DNA from: Ashinkailepas kermadecensis
Lineage: Eukaryota; Arthropoda; Thecostraca; Neolepadidae
NCBI GenBank assembly: GCA_034440615.1
Contig: JAOTOM010004617.1
Coordinates: 62,001 to 126,000, forward strand
Reading direction: 5' to 3'
Length of the DNA stretch: 64,000 bases
The notes beneath the pieces are model-generated. The model was not told where the DNA came from. It ran no database searches and was given only the letters and a program-made list of their open reading frames with translations. The position numbers and the translations under genes were made by a program. Below are positions 35,089 through 47,293 of the stretch, one piece after another (position 1 is the first letter of the stretch; each line of letters begins with the position of its first letter).

Positions 35089-35236
35089 CAAGTCGGCCGA
35101 GTGCCGGACGACCCGGTGGTGCATCGAGGCGGTGTGGCGCCACATGGACCTGCCGGCCGACACGGACAACGTCTGCACCATCTGCATCGACATGGTGACC
35201 CAGGCGCGCGACCAGCTCAACAGCAACGAGACGCAG
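35089..35236 (+). CDS. PSAP: Prosaposin exon 3: end of SapA-type domain and start of Saposin B domain 1
   Basis: Acceptor CCTGCAG, donor ACGCAG|GTAGGC, ends in phase 0. It completes the Ser codon and reads KSAECRTTRWCIEAVW (Cys59, Cys65; the AECxxxxxCIEAVW block closes the SapA-type module), then NVCTICIDMVTQARDQL (Cys83, Cys86), which opens a SapB-type domain, then NSNETQ with an N-glycosylation sequon NET typical of saposins. The exon is GC-rich against AT-rich intron flanks. Confidence 0.95.
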
Positions 35237-36057
35237 GTAGGCGAGCTCGGCTCGGCCGGAGAGTCGCCGGCTCGGCTAGGCCGGACGGTCGCCGGCTCGG
35301 ACCTGGCCGCAGACCAGCTTCTTAACCCGCGCCATCTCGGAGGGGGTTATGCATCCGCCTCCTAAAGTTTTCCGCGGATAGCGAAAGAACGGCGCGCGTT
35401 AGCGAGCCGAATTTTGGCATACCTTTTCCCACATCAATTTGGCATGTTGTGTCGGAATTTTGAGGTCAGGTTATCTAGGGTCAACGAGTTGGTGAAGGTC
35501 AAGTGAGGTCACCTCCAAAAAAGTTCAACCAGTCTCACGCTTTAACGGATAAAGATATTTTAATGAAACTTTGAACGTTTGCTTACCTTTAGGGACACAA
35601 CAAAACGCACCAGAGGATTTTTTTCTTCAGTTTTTTGTTACTTATTAGTTTTGCATATTTGCCCATTATAGTTAAATCGAAGATTCTGGCTAAAGTAAGC
35701 ATTTTTTATTAGAGCAAGTTGACTTCGAACACCGTTTTTTTTCCGGTCCGCTCTACCCATTATACAAAAATTAAAGAAAACTTTAAAACTCAAATTTGTG
35801 AAATTAAAAAAAAAAAATCATTTTGGGTGGCCAGAAATTTTATGGTCCTGGTCAATTTCGCCTTCCTTTTCTGATTCCAATTTTTTTTTGGTTTTTCAAA
35901 TCTCCCCAAAACGAATCCCCAGAGCCAAAAATATGATGTAAGTCGTGAAAATCTAGGCCCCCTAATGACGTCACTTTTGGGGTGGAAAAAATTTGGGGTG
36001 GTATCTGGTCCTACTCGTCGAGCGCTTTCCGATGACACCTCTTTAGTTTTCGTGCGA

Positions 36058-36117
36058 CGCTTAGTTTTGAGATTAGAGGGGGGGGGGTTCCACCCCCTCT
36101 AATCTCAAAACTAAGCG
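36058..36117. repeat. Perfect 25-bp inverted repeat with G/C-run loop
   Basis: CGCTTAGTTTTGAGATTAGA plus G-run, then TTCCA, then C-run plus TCTAATCTCAAAACTAAGCG. It sits 5 bp upstream of a SINE family B copy. It may be the hairpin end of the preceding repetitive AT-rich block (about 35400-36057). Confidence 0.9.
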
Positions 36118-36121
36118 TGGG

Positions 36122-36490
36122 GCGGGGATGGCCGAGTGGTAAAGGTGTTGTGCTCTGGATACCAAGGTCCCGGGTTCAACACTCGCACCGCTCGGGACAT
36201 TTCCCAATCCCGCGGCCCACCGGCGAAACAGTGTGGGCGTCGCCATTAGCCGTGATTGTGCATGACGTGCGTCTTGAGCCACCCAATACAAAGCATATGG
36301 TGACGTGGGTGGTTGCGATGTCACGTGTGCTCCTTGGTGGGTTCAGTGGGGTCATTTTGATGGCCTGGTAGTTGATATTCGCTTCACCCATAAAACCATG
36401 TCAGGTCTGTACCTTGCCTGCCAAAAGCTTCCTCAGCGACTTCCTGTCGGTTGTTTGGTTGGTTTTTATGACTTGTTGACTGCGTTGGTT
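36122..36490 (+). mobile_element. tRNA-derived SINE family B, long copy
   Basis: tRNA-like head with A-box TGGCCGAGTGG and B-box GGGTTCAACAC. The body core (about 36193-36285) is shared with the inverted fragment at 10011-10102, followed by about 200 bp of body. The 3' end is not clearly defined. Confidence 0.75.
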
Positions 36491-37140
36491 GCATAGCGTG
36501 GCCAAGACCAGCGACAGTCTTTACAGTCGTAACCAAGCCTTTCGGTTGTGAGGAGAATGCCCTGCTCGTATACTACTCGGTACCCTTCGTCCTTTTGGAC
36601 GCAAGCATTTTGACGCCAAATTCCTGAATAACTAAAAAAAAGTTCGTAATGATGCATTCATCTCCATGAACAACAAAATATGCAACATTCGCGACAGCGC
36701 CTCGAGAATCTACGCCATATGGTTTTACCGAAATGTGTGTAGACAATCGTGCAAAGACAGGATGTATCTGCCGCGTCTTTCGCCAGCCCTAGTTTCTGTG
36801 TTGAACGTTCGGTGCGGAGGGGGTGGGGGGGTGCGCACCGCGTGCAGTCCACTCGGCCGTCCCAGGCCGATACGATACGATTTGATTTAATTTGACCAGA
36901 TCTAATGTAATCTGGTCTAATCCTGTTTGCTCAGATCAGATATCAATCAACCCGACCGCCTATCTGAATTCGATGGGAGCACATGGAGCAGGCATTGCGC
37001 TGAAAACCAACGCCGCCAAAATGAATCTGAATAACCTTGGTGCGAACTGCGCCAGCGTAGAGCGTCATGCTCGGCCACCATCGCCTCTGCGACATGGTAC
37101 AGCTGTCTCCAGCAGCACGCGCGTTTGCCTTCAGGAATTG
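36491..37140. other. Intron 3 sequence, no feature recognised
   Basis: No repeat unit or coding similarity seen. Confidence 0.4.
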
Positions 37141-37142
37141 TA

Positions 37143-37290
37143 GGATGTTTGATTGGATGTTGGATTTGGTGTTGGATTTGATGTTGGGTTGGGTGTTGGA
37201 TTTGATGTTTGGTTGGGTGTTGGATTGGGTGTCAGCTGCCTGGTTAGCCTGGTTGCCTGGTTAGCCTGGTTGCCTGGTTGCCTGGTCAGC
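37143..37290. repeat. Short imperfect repeats (GGATTTGATGTTGG / CCTGGTTGCCTGGTTAG)
   Basis: Two adjacent short-unit repeats, about 15 bp then 9-17 bp, immediately before a tRNA-like head. Confidence 0.8.
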
Positions 37291-37470
37291 TCAGTGGACA
37301 GCGCGCCGGCCTGCCAATGCCTCCCCGTCCCGACAGCGGGTTCGAGTCGCTTCACGCGCTCGTTATTCACGCCTCCGACTGGGATGACAACTGGCCGGGC
37401 GAGGTGTTGTGGCGCATACACCAGACGGCCGTGCCCGACTGTGGTGGGCACGTTAAACTCTCGGTCAAAA
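37277..37470 (+). mobile_element. tRNA-headed SINE-like element
   Basis: GTCAGCTCAGTGGACAG (A-box-like) and GCGGGTTCGAGTCGC (B-box) spaced as in a tRNA, with a GCC-type anticodon region (GCCTGCCAA), followed by non-tRNA body. The acceptor stem does not pair, so this is not a functional tRNA gene. Confidence 0.6.
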
Positions 37471-37570
37471 TTGTGCTATGTAACTGGTATTTCTCGACCG
37501 GGAGGTGGGTTCAGAGCCAGTGCAACAAGCTTGTGCTTAGCACTGACGCCGATGTGCGCCGAATGACCAT

Positions 37571-37652
37571 GTAGTCACCATGTAGTCACCATGTAGTCAC
37601 CATGTAGTCACCATATAGTCACCATATAGTCACCATGTAGTCACCATGTAGT
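37571..37652. repeat. (ACCATGTAGTC)n 11-bp array, about 7-8 copies
   Basis: Clean 11-bp units with two ACCATATAGTC variants. Confidence 0.95.
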
Positions 37653-37894
37653 CGGTGCACCCTTAAGTCCAATGAATCAAAGCACTGACGCTAATTCTGT
37701 AAAGCCTCCCAAACAGCTCTAACTAAATTTATGATATACAAAATGTTTGATTAAATTGCATTGTGACCCGCGCTTGAACTGCGCGTACGGCGAAAGCTCA
37801 TTTCAATGTATTTTCCACTTTATGCACCTTTTCTTACGCATTGTGTGAACTCCAGTGTGACGTCTTTGAAACTTTGAAGGCCAATAATGAGCTG

Positions 37895-37897
<3 letters not shown>

Positions 37898-37959
<62 letters not shown>

Positions 37960-37984
37960 CATATATATACATATATATATACAC
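37898..37984. repeat. (AT)n microsatellite
   Basis: AT dinucleotide run with GTATAT and ACATAT interruptions. Confidence 0.96.
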
Positions 37985-38089
37985 ATGGATGTGTGTATGC
38001 TCGCACTGACTGAACATGTAGGCTGATAAAAATATAAGTGCAGCACTTATGGATAATCAGATCTGGAGCAGCACATGGTTAGACGGACG

Positions 38090-38410
38090 CAACAGTGGAC
38101 GAGACCCGGCTGTAGGGCCGACAACAGTGGACGGGACCCGGCTGTAGGGCCGACAACAGTGGACGGGACCCGGCTGTAGGGCCGACAACAGTGGACGTCC
38201 AGACATCACAACATATTTTTGTAACAAAGTCCGGCCCAGCTAGACGCCATTGTACTCCGTCTGTAGAGTTGCGACCGACACAATTGTACTTCATCTGTAG
38301 AGTTGGGACCGACACCATTGTACTCCGTCTGTAGAGTTGGAACCGACTCAATTGTACTCCGTCTGTAGAGTTGGGACCGACATTGTGCTCCGTCTGTAGG
38401 GTTGGGTCAG
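38090..38410. repeat. Two adjacent minisatellites (32 bp and 34 bp)
   Basis: At 38092-38195, three copies of GGACGGGACCCGGCTGTAGG + GCCGACAACAGT. At 38245-38405, about five copies of TTGTACTCCGTCTGTAGAGT + TGGGACCGACACCA. Confidence 0.93.
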
Positions 38411-38579
38411 ACACCTTGCTAGCTCCTGTATGCTCCTATTGTACTGTAGGCAACGAGTGAATTGACGGCGCGTCTACCGAAGGTGGGCATGTTTGTTGTT
38501 TATGCATACATGTTTATACATTGATCCCATCGGTTTCCGTCAAGGAGGACGGCTTCAGTGGCTATGACCGAGAGTCGTG

Positions 38580-38812
38580 CGGCCGTCATATGCCCGAGCG
38601 ACTCCGGTCATATGCCCAACCGTCATATGCCCGACCGTCATATGCTCAACCGTCATATGCCCAACCGTCATATGCCCGACCGTCATATGCTCAGCCGTCA
38701 TATGCCCGAGCGACTCCGGTCATATGCCCAACCGTCATATGCCCGACCGTCATATGCCCAACCGTCATATGCCCGACCGTCATATGCTCAGCCGTCATAT
38801 GCCCGAGTCGAC
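38580..38812. repeat. 15-bp minisatellite (CCGTCATATGCCCAA), about 15 copies
   Basis: Units CCGTCATATGCCCAA, CCGTCATATGCCCGA and CCGTCATATGCTCAG, plus a segmental duplication of a GAGCGACTCCGGTCATATGC block. 15 is a multiple of 3, so all frames encode periodic pentapeptides (PSYAQ type). I treat the frames as artefacts. Confidence 0.94.
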
Positions 38813-38989
38813 TCCGGTGTCTATGGTACGAAGCCCAAGCGAGTCGACCGGGAGCCGGTGGTCCAGTCCCTGGGAGCCGGGGTCCAGTCCCTGGGAGTCG
38901 GGGTCCGGTCTCGGGGAGCCAGGTCCCGTTCCGGGGGAAGGGTGACTGCACCTTCTTTGCGCTTTTAGTAATGCAACTTAGTGAATGTT

Positions 38990-41148
38990 TTGCATCTAAA
39001 ATCACTGGTCCTGTACACATTCTTGAAGACACCGGGCTGTATGGACCCTCAGGGCAATACGCCTGTGGGGGTCCACAGGAGATTCGACTACGATGCGCTT
39101 TTGACATGTACTTGTCTCTGCCAGCGCCCTGGGACGCCTTGGAGATCCAGTGTCGACGGTGTCTGTGGCCGCGCCGCGCCGCACCGGCCTGGTACGGTGC
39201 CGCGGTCCGGCCTGGCACGTGAGGTCGCCGGGGTGCAGACTGGAGGGGGCAGCAGGGGTGACTCACTGTCCCGTGACCACTGTGGGCTCCGGTATCCTGT
39301 TGATGCAGCGGAGAAGGGGTGCGGTGGGCGGGGGAGGAAGCAGGGCTGAGTCACCGTCCCGTGGCCACCGTGGGCTGCGCGGTGTTCTGCTGATGCAGTG
39401 GAGGGGAAGCTGCCCCTGACCGGCGCCCTCTGGGTTCTCCTGCCGGACGAAGACATGATATAGCTCCGTTCCGTGTCAGTTGAATTGGGGGGGGGGGTAT
39501 TGCGAAGGTCCAGATATGATCCTCCTGGTTGTGCGCCGACTTTCTGCACACGGAAGCCTTTTCATTTGTCCATAGTTGAACAGTTGGATGGGTAGAAAAC
39601 TCGGTGCGAGACCGGTGCCGTGTTGGATCGCTGACGGGCGGCGTATGGCCGGCGCGGGCAGAGACCCAAACCCTGGCCCCTGGCGAGCCTCTTTGTCAGT
39701 TGTGAAACTGTGTTTAGATTAGAGGATGACCAGCCGCCGAAAGCCGGCGTAAAATGGCGGGAGACAAAGCGGGCTGCAACCGAGACGGATTCAGAACAGG
39801 AGACACGCTCGCGATGTCGGTGTGTTCTGGTGTGTTGCAAACGCGAAAGCCGACCGACTGGCAGGCAATGGTGGCGTAGACTGATCGGTAGATGGTGGTC
39901 GTGAACATGCGGCGTGGCGTGGTGACGTAGATGCGTATGTTCCTGAATGAAACATTAATAGTTTTACACTTCAGGTAAAACTGGGTTGAAGACTATTTCA
40001 GGTGTTGTCCCCAAATGCAAATCCGGATGTTAGAGTGAACAGTTTCCCCCGTGTTTTCCCTGTTTGTTCCAGGAAGGTGGTTTCAGTGGACTCTTCAGAC
40101 TCTGGCACGGTCGACCCGTCCAAAGTCGATAACGAACCAACACTGGGGATGGTCTTGCCGACCGTGGCGTGTTTGTGCTGTCTTGTGATGGTTGTTGACC
40201 GGCTTTGGGGGAGATTGTGCCATCGGGGAGAGGAGAGCTGTTTGCAGTGTTAAAATAATGGTTTTTCGTTAGGTGTGAGACTTGGAAACAAGTACAGTAG
40301 GATGTTGAAATTCGCAATTGAAACGATGTCTCTCAGCATAATTTGTAAGTTAATTAAACACAATTTTGATCCTACAGCGCACCCATACATGCGCGTGTTT
40401 CCCTTGTATTGAGATGTTCAATTTAAGGATAACTATTTTGGCGATAACGATACAAAATACCCATCTTTATGAACTGATTGTATAACAGACCACACCATGG
40501 GTAGTCCTCTTACCAAGAATTATGCTAAGAATTGTCGTGCATCACAATCCGCAATGATGAGTACAAGCATAATACTTATCAACAAGATACTGTAAGAAAT
40601 TAGATAAGAAGATTTCATAAGGAATCATCACGGATCACGATGTCAATACTTCGTTGGGAGGGATGTCGATTCAGTGTTCAGAAAGTGGTATATTCCACCC
40701 TATTTCACGAATAATGCATCACTGGCTGTTTGTGTTTGTTCGTGCTTGTGTGTGCTGTTTGTGGTGGACGTTGTACCGCCTTTGGTGACGGCAGAATGCT
40801 CGCCTCTGTATTGGAGGGGCCCGGGAGTGGACGGGAAGCGGTACCGATAGTCGGGTTATCGCCGTCCTTCTCAAGGTCATTTGAGGGTCGGCCTTGTTTT
40901 GCCGCCCGGCGCACAAGGCTGGCAGAAATGCGGAGCGCGGCTGGGTGACGGGAGGGGGGGGCCTGCCGAAACACGTCAGGTGGCAGAGTGGGGCATTGGT
41001 GAAGTTGGACAATGATCTTCTTGATTTTATTGATCTTATTGATCAATGCAATTTTTTATTGATCTGATTGATCATGTCCGGCGTTTGGAGGCAGTGAGTG
41101 CCGCCAATTTGGCTGATGAGGACCGCCCCATGTTTGGGGAGCAGCATT
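38990..41148. other. Intron 3 sequence, no gene recognised
   Basis: A short direct repeat at about 39255-39400 (CACTGTCCCGTGACCACTGT / CACCGTCCCGTGGCCACCGT, about 105 bp apart) and a G-run at about 39488. Nothing else identified. Confidence 0.4.
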
Positions 41149-41743
41149 TTTTTTTTTTTTTTTTTTTCAATTGTCCCCATATAAGATGCAGCAGCAGCCT
41201 ATCCTAATTTGGCTGTATGCACCTTCATTGGGTCTTTCAGTGTGGGGCTTCCCTAGGTGAGCTGCCCATAGATCAGGACAGCCAACCCACGGGTGCCTCG
41301 GGATGCAAGCAAGAGATACAACAGAATGTGATTATACCAATACTATTACCATCCCTTCTGTATTTTCTTTTTCTTTTTGCAGATAGACTACCACCAATTA
41401 GTAGAAAGGAAATGAGACCCCGGGAAAACCATGGGCAGGTAGCAAGCTAGTAGCGCCCACGGAATTCCCAGGGTGACAAGTTGAAATGTTAGGGGGAGTA
41501 CAGAAAAGATGAAAGCATTCAGACGAAGATAACTCATGCAGAATATGCATGGGTGAATACGAACCTAACAGAATCCTCCATCACAAAAAGAAACAAAAAA
41601 CAAAACGAAACAAAAACAAAAAACCCATTCATTCACGCACATCATACTTTTCTGTGTTGCCTTATATTAACAGTGACGTTCTCTATGGCAAGGTATAATT
41701 TTTAAAAGTTATCTATATGAGTTACATGAACTAGATTCAGTCT

Positions 41744-43660
41744 TCAGTTCTCGTTTGATATGTATAATTCCATAAAGTAATGTCTAAGGCATTTCTTTAG
41801 CACATTTTTTTTCCTTGGCACCTGTTCTATTCTGGGAAATATTTGGCAAATTACACTATTCCAGGATTTTGGTGCAGAGTATGTAATAGCAAACAGCCTA
41901 TATTGTCGATAAGTAAATGGTATAGAGAAATGTTGAATGATTCTTGTATTAGTAGGTGTTGCATATTGAAAGAAGTCAGCCATAGCACATGGCAATGTAT
42001 CATGTACAAATTTGTGCAGTATTAATATGTTTTGTTCCTGCACCATATCAGTGAACTTCAATATGTTGTACTTGATAAATAACTCATTAGTAGGATATGT
42101 ATAATGCTTATAATCAATAATCCGTAATGCACGTTTCTGGGATTTTATAATTTGGTCTAATCTTGTGGGATAATTATTACCCCAAATCACCGCACAGTAA
42201 TTTATATAGGGAAGGATTAAAGAGTTATATAAGTACTTCAGTTCTCGACTTGTAATGAAATATTTTGCCCTCCCCATAATACCCAAGTTTCTACTAATGA
42301 TGGCTGTGACATAATCAATGTGCCCATGCCAAGTCAATTTTTCATCAAGCACTATGCCAAGATACTTGATTTGTTGTTTTCTGTTCACTTTTGCCAAATT
42401 GATCACTATATCTATGTCATTGCTGGGAGTTCCAGAATATATTTGATAATTTGTCTTTGTTACATTTAGAGATAACCTATTTGCTTTGAACCATGTTGTT
42501 AGCTCAGGCACAATGCCATTCATTTTATTCTGTAATTCATCTATATTTCTAGCCTTGACAAGAATAGCTGTGTCATCAGCAAAGAAGTACATATTTGCTT
42601 GTTTTAGAATTCTGGCCAAGTCATTGATATAAATGATAAATAATAATGGTCCTAGAATGGAGCCTTGAGGAACACCCATAGAAATTAACTCTGGTTCAGA
42701 TAACATCTCGTATACTTTAGTTTGCTGATATCTATTTTTAAGATATGATTCTAATATCCTAAGTAGGGGACCTTCAACTCCAATGCACTGTAATTTCCTA
42801 ACTAGTATGTCTGTGCTAACTGTGTCAAAGGCCTTTTTTAAATCAATATATAAGCCACACAAAATATCTCCATTTTCAATGGACTTCGTAATTTCATTAT
42901 ATAAATGCATAATGGGCATGTATGTGCTATGATTTCTTCTGAAGCCAAATTGAAAAGGGCTTAGTACATCGTTTAGTTCCAAATATGATGAAAGATAGGA
43001 GTGTAATATTTTTTCCAAAATTTTAGAGAATATAGGGAGTAAAGATATAGGTCGATAATTTGTGAATTTATGACGTTCTCCTGCCTTGAATATAGGTACA
43101 ACAACTGCTTTCTTAAAATCGTCAGGAAATATTCCAGTTTGTAGACAGATATTAAGTAGATGGGTAATCTGTTTCAATATACTTTGATATGTAAGCATTA
43201 AAATTTTTGTGTTGATTCCATCTATGCCACCTCCAACAGATTTCAAGTTCCTAATAATTGATTCTACTTGAGCTTCATTGGTCCATATATTATCAGAAAA
43301 CTTTGCATAGGTAGGTTCAGCTATGTATTCAGTAGGATCTTTTTCTGTAGGTGCTATTTTTTGTTCTAGCCTTTCTCCAATAGAGACAAAGAAATTATTA
43401 AATGCATTTGGTACAGAATTCTTTTCATATTCATTGCCATCTTCATCTACTAATGTATCTGGAAGTTTGGATCTAATTTTTTTCTTATTTATCAGTTCAT
43501 TTAGGATGTTCCAAGTTTTTTGTTTATCCTGCTGATTGTGATAGAGTGCTGTTTGATAGTACAGTTTTTTTGCATCTCTTAAGATATGAACTAAAATGTT
43601 TCTATATTGTTTATACTCTAATTTATTTTGTATGCTTTGATTTTTTAAGTACTTCTTGTA
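41744..43660 (-). pseudogene. LINE ORF2, reverse transcriptase part (frameshifted from the endonuclease)
   Basis: The first Met of the RT block is at 43246, but the same frame is open and coding-like back to about 43660. RT landmarks in order: NYRPISLLPIFSKILEKI, GLYIDLKKAFDTV (motif A with catalytic Asp), GVPQGSILGPLLFIIYINDL (motif B), MYFFADDTAIL (motif C, FADD catalytic pair), then KYLGIVLDEKLTWHGHI. The C-terminal part (YINYCAVIWGNNY onward) is the usual LINE tail. This stretch is intact. It is separated from the endonuclease by one apparent single-base loss in an A-run. Confidence 0.93.
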
Positions 43661-44739
43661 TAATTTATTTTTTTATTTATGGAACATAATATTCCTGCAG
43701 TTATCCATGGCTTCATGGGGGTTCTCCTACTGCTATGTGTAAGTGTTTTAGTACAAAGCTTCATACCTTCTGTATATGCATTTATCAATTGAGAACATGC
43801 AACATTTGCATCAGTGTTGTTGTCAAAATTTTGCAGTGCCAATACCAAATAATCATTTAATTTAGTCACTTGATTGTAATCAAATGCTATTCTATTATCT
43901 TTTGTTGAGGTTTGATTTTCATCAAGAGTTAAAGTCACAAAAATAGGAAGGTGATCCGATAAGTCTTCAAGCAATATTCCAGAAGAGCAGATATAGGAGA
44001 AATCATTTATAAATATATTGTCAAGCAAAGCCATTCCAGCACTATGTGCACGAGTGGCTTTTGTTATAGCAGGCCAAAATCCATATGAAGTGAGCAAGTT
44101 TAGAAATGATTTGCTATTTTTATCATTTCTGACATTCAGCAAGTTATAGTTGAAATCACCAGTTATAATAGTAAGTTTTCCTTTGTTTTCTAGGCTGTCT
44201 AGTAGCTTCTCAAACACACTATGGAAATCACTATGGGAGGAACATGGTGGACGGTACATCTGACATATTATTATGGATTTCTTTTTGTTTTCAATTTCAA
44301 GGTTTATTTCAACAAATGATGCTTCAATGAGGTTACTTTCTATGATATCAATACTTCTTGTTGCATAGGATTTGCATACATAAATTGCTGATCCCCCACC
44401 CTCCCTGTAACATCGACTAGATGCAAACATTGTGTAATTGTCAATTTCAAAGAATTGTTCAGTATCCTTCTTCAGCCAAGTCTCAGAAATGCATATCACT
44501 GACCATTTGATGCCAGTGGTATCTAAGAAAACTAGTATATCATCAAATTTATTCTTCATGGATCTAGCATTTATATGTATTACGGAAAGACCCCCACGCC
44601 ATTCCATACCAAGTGAGTTTGGATCAGTGTAGTTACAGTTAGTTATAATATGTTCATGGGCTGGGAAATCACCCCCATGCTCCTCTTCTAAGTATATTCC
44701 AAAATTATCTTGGTTTTCTTCCATGTTAGGTATATCCAT
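43645..44739 (-). pseudogene. LINE ORF2, APE-type endonuclease part
   Basis: 364 codons with apurinic-endonuclease-like landmarks: LSVIHINARSMKNKFDDI near the start, VICISETWL (metal-binding Glu), ITGDFNYNLL (Asp/Asn pair) and DHLPIFVTL (catalytic His). The frame ends shortly after SINKK in an A-run near 43665-43675. The reverse-transcriptase frame lies one base away, so a 1-bp homopolymer deletion (or sequencing error) splits ORF2. Both pieces are otherwise undamaged. Confidence 0.9.
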
Positions 44740-46477
44740 GTCGGAAAACTAACAAGGTGTACTATTCCTACCTTAAATCACCAACCAACCGCAGGCAAGA
44801 GTTTGTTGTGTTCTTGGGGGGACCCAAATCAGGGACGCCAGAAGAGCATTGTTGCTCATTCTGTATAAGACAAATTTACACATTAAATATTCAATTTACC
44901 ACGGATGAATTTGTAATATAGGCAAATATATACGTACCATTTTTTTACCTTTATTCACCAGGAACAGATTGATACCTATATGTAGAGATAAATAGTTTGT
45001 ACTGACAAATCAATATATTACTTCGGAGCACAAGTAGCTTGCGATTGCCTGAGACAAGTATTTAGTAAATGATATTTACTCTACTGCTTAAGTGATGACT
45101 AAGTTAACGATAGTTTCTGATAATTAGTTTATGCAAAGGGATATTACAGTATGATTAGCAACTTATGTTATGGGAATATTTACTATCTAGAAAAGCATTA
45201 TCCTTTTATTTCACAAAAGAAACTTGTACTGTCCATGTATTTGCTATATGCCATCTAACCATCACTACCCAATTCATGGCCGCCCCCTGTTGCCCTACTA
45301 GCAAACAAACGTTTGTAAGCTTGTGGCCATTCATGGTTGTCTAGAAGTACCCAGGTGGGTAGTGGCGTGTAGGCTGTGTGTAGTACCAGGCGTACCAGGT
45401 ATTCAGGCACCCAGGCATACACCCAGATATCTAAATAGGCATCCACGCAAGCACCAGATATGGCAGGCACCCAGGTATAATTTTTGAACAGTATCTGAAT
45501 GCATGATGCCTGTAGTGTTCAATTACCTAATTCTTCATGATTTCAGAAAAAGACAGTTTCCAGACAGTATGTTAGAATTCCTATTGTGATATTGTGAAAA
45601 GTGGACAATCAAATGGCATTCCAGCTAACTGGTGTGATGAAAATTAAACAAGAGGTGTCCAGTGGGTATTTGCCGTACACAAGTCATAAGCATTGTTGGT
45701 TTATATTCACTTTTTAAGATGAAATTGATCTGATGATCTGTTGATGCCAATGAAGACAGCAAATCAAGACAGACAACCAGGTGTAAGGGTCAAGGTAGAT
45801 CACGTACTAATGATCAGAAATATTTACATATACGATACTCCTGAATGGTTGAACTTTGTTGATGCATGGACCAATTATGTGTGTATTACTTCTCAATTGG
45901 GAAAAAAAGCCTGAAAATATTACCTCATAATATAGTACAGATGGCACATCCATAGCTTCTGCAACAAACCTGCTCAAATTGGAAACAGCCAGCTTTGGCA
46001 GGTGGGTACAATGTGTACCTATATGTGGCTAAGCTTGCCCAAAAGGGCACCACTATGCTTGTGTTGTTTGTTAGACCTACATCTCTTGGATGTTTGGTCC
46101 TCCATAATTTGGCAATGTGCTCAGGAGATTTGCACGGACACCCCTGATGTTACTGGTTAAAAAGCTTCATAGAAGCAAACCATTTCAGGTTTCATACTTC
46201 ATGCACACACACATTCACTCCCATAAACCCACATCATACCAATAGCACAATGGCAGTATGAATGGGAGTATGGCCAGGGGTGTCTTTATAATAATTAATT
46301 GCTGATGAGTCTAAACTTCTTCCACCAAAGCTGCTGTGACTCAATAATCATTATTGAATGCTTCAGCTCAGGGAATGTGCCATCAAATTCATGGGTATGT
46401 TGATGTAAAGTTATTGTATGATTAGTCCATCCACCAATTTTATGTTTCATTTCATGGAGCAAGTACATGTTTCTTAA
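44740..46477 (-). other. Spacer between LINE ORF1 and ORF2
   Basis: About 1.7 kb with no coding potential, unusually long for a LINE inter-ORF region. It includes a CAGGCACCCAGG/CCAGATAT-type short repeat at about 45390-45475. An older insertion or a composite of two LINE copies would explain it. Confidence 0.45.
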
Positions 46478-47293
46478 TTACTGATCATTGTTAGCACCTC
46501 GTCCTCGACCCCTAGCTCCCTTGGATGCTCCACTTCTTGTAGTTCTAATGACAAATTCCTCCAGATCAACCTTTGGTACTTTATGTCCTGCTGGGATGCC
46601 ATCAGACCGACTGGATTGTTGATGAGCCGAGTGTTGCTTCAAAGGTGCATTTTCGGTGGCCTGTATTATCTCTTCCTTGGTCATGCTTGGGTGAATTTGT
46701 GCATACTTTTGTTCTCTAGTTTTTCGAGCCAAAATGTTCCCGTTTTTTGTGTGGTAGTTCGCTATCAGGTTTGCCTCCCAGAGATTGCCTAAAGCTTGTA
46801 TCTGCCTTGCACGTTTAGCCGTCAGGTTTTCATGGACAACAATTTTTTATCTCAGTTCACCTTTCTGCCTAAATTTTGCCTCGTAAACAGCATTTCTGTC
46901 ATCCAGATCCTGGAACTTGACAATGACCCTCTTGTTTTTCCTCAGGCGATGGCAAGCTGAGATGGCTCCCTTCAAGTGTACACCAAGGTTTTCTTGGATA
47001 TTTTTTTTAGTGATTTCTCTGGTTTTTTCATGGTTCTCAAATGTGTCTGGGGGGACAGTTGAAATCCTCCCCCTCCAAGAATTAGTGAGTCTTTCCTGGT
47101 ATACTGCTCAATGTCATCCAAGTGGCAGTTCATATCCATGAGCTCTTATTTTAGTTTGACGTTTTCCTCCTGTAGTTGCTTCAACTCGCCCTTGATCTTT
47201 TGGTTTTCCACTTTTACATCATCCATCTCACTCCTTATCTCCCTTTCAAATTTCATCATAGCTTCCCTTACCAGTCTACTTACATCCTCCATG
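46478..47293 (-). pseudogene. LINE ORF1 (coiled coil + RRM-like), inactivated
   Basis: Minus-strand frames read an N-terminal coiled-coil segment (charged KFEREIRSEMDDV type), then DDIEQYTRKDSL, then RVIVKFQDLDDRNAVYEAK (RRM-like), then ANLIANYHTKNG and an Arg/Gly-rich end RGRGANNDQ. This order matches ORF1 of L1/CR1-like elements. Damage seen: an in-frame TAA at 47146-47148, a frame change in a G-run near 47050-47065, and a second in an A-run near 46845. Confidence 0.78.

Noticed and set aside
38521..39222. Frame encoding PSYAQ pentapeptide repeats, resembling a structural protein
   Set aside because: All three forward frames are open through the 15-bp array; no signal peptide or supporting exon signals.
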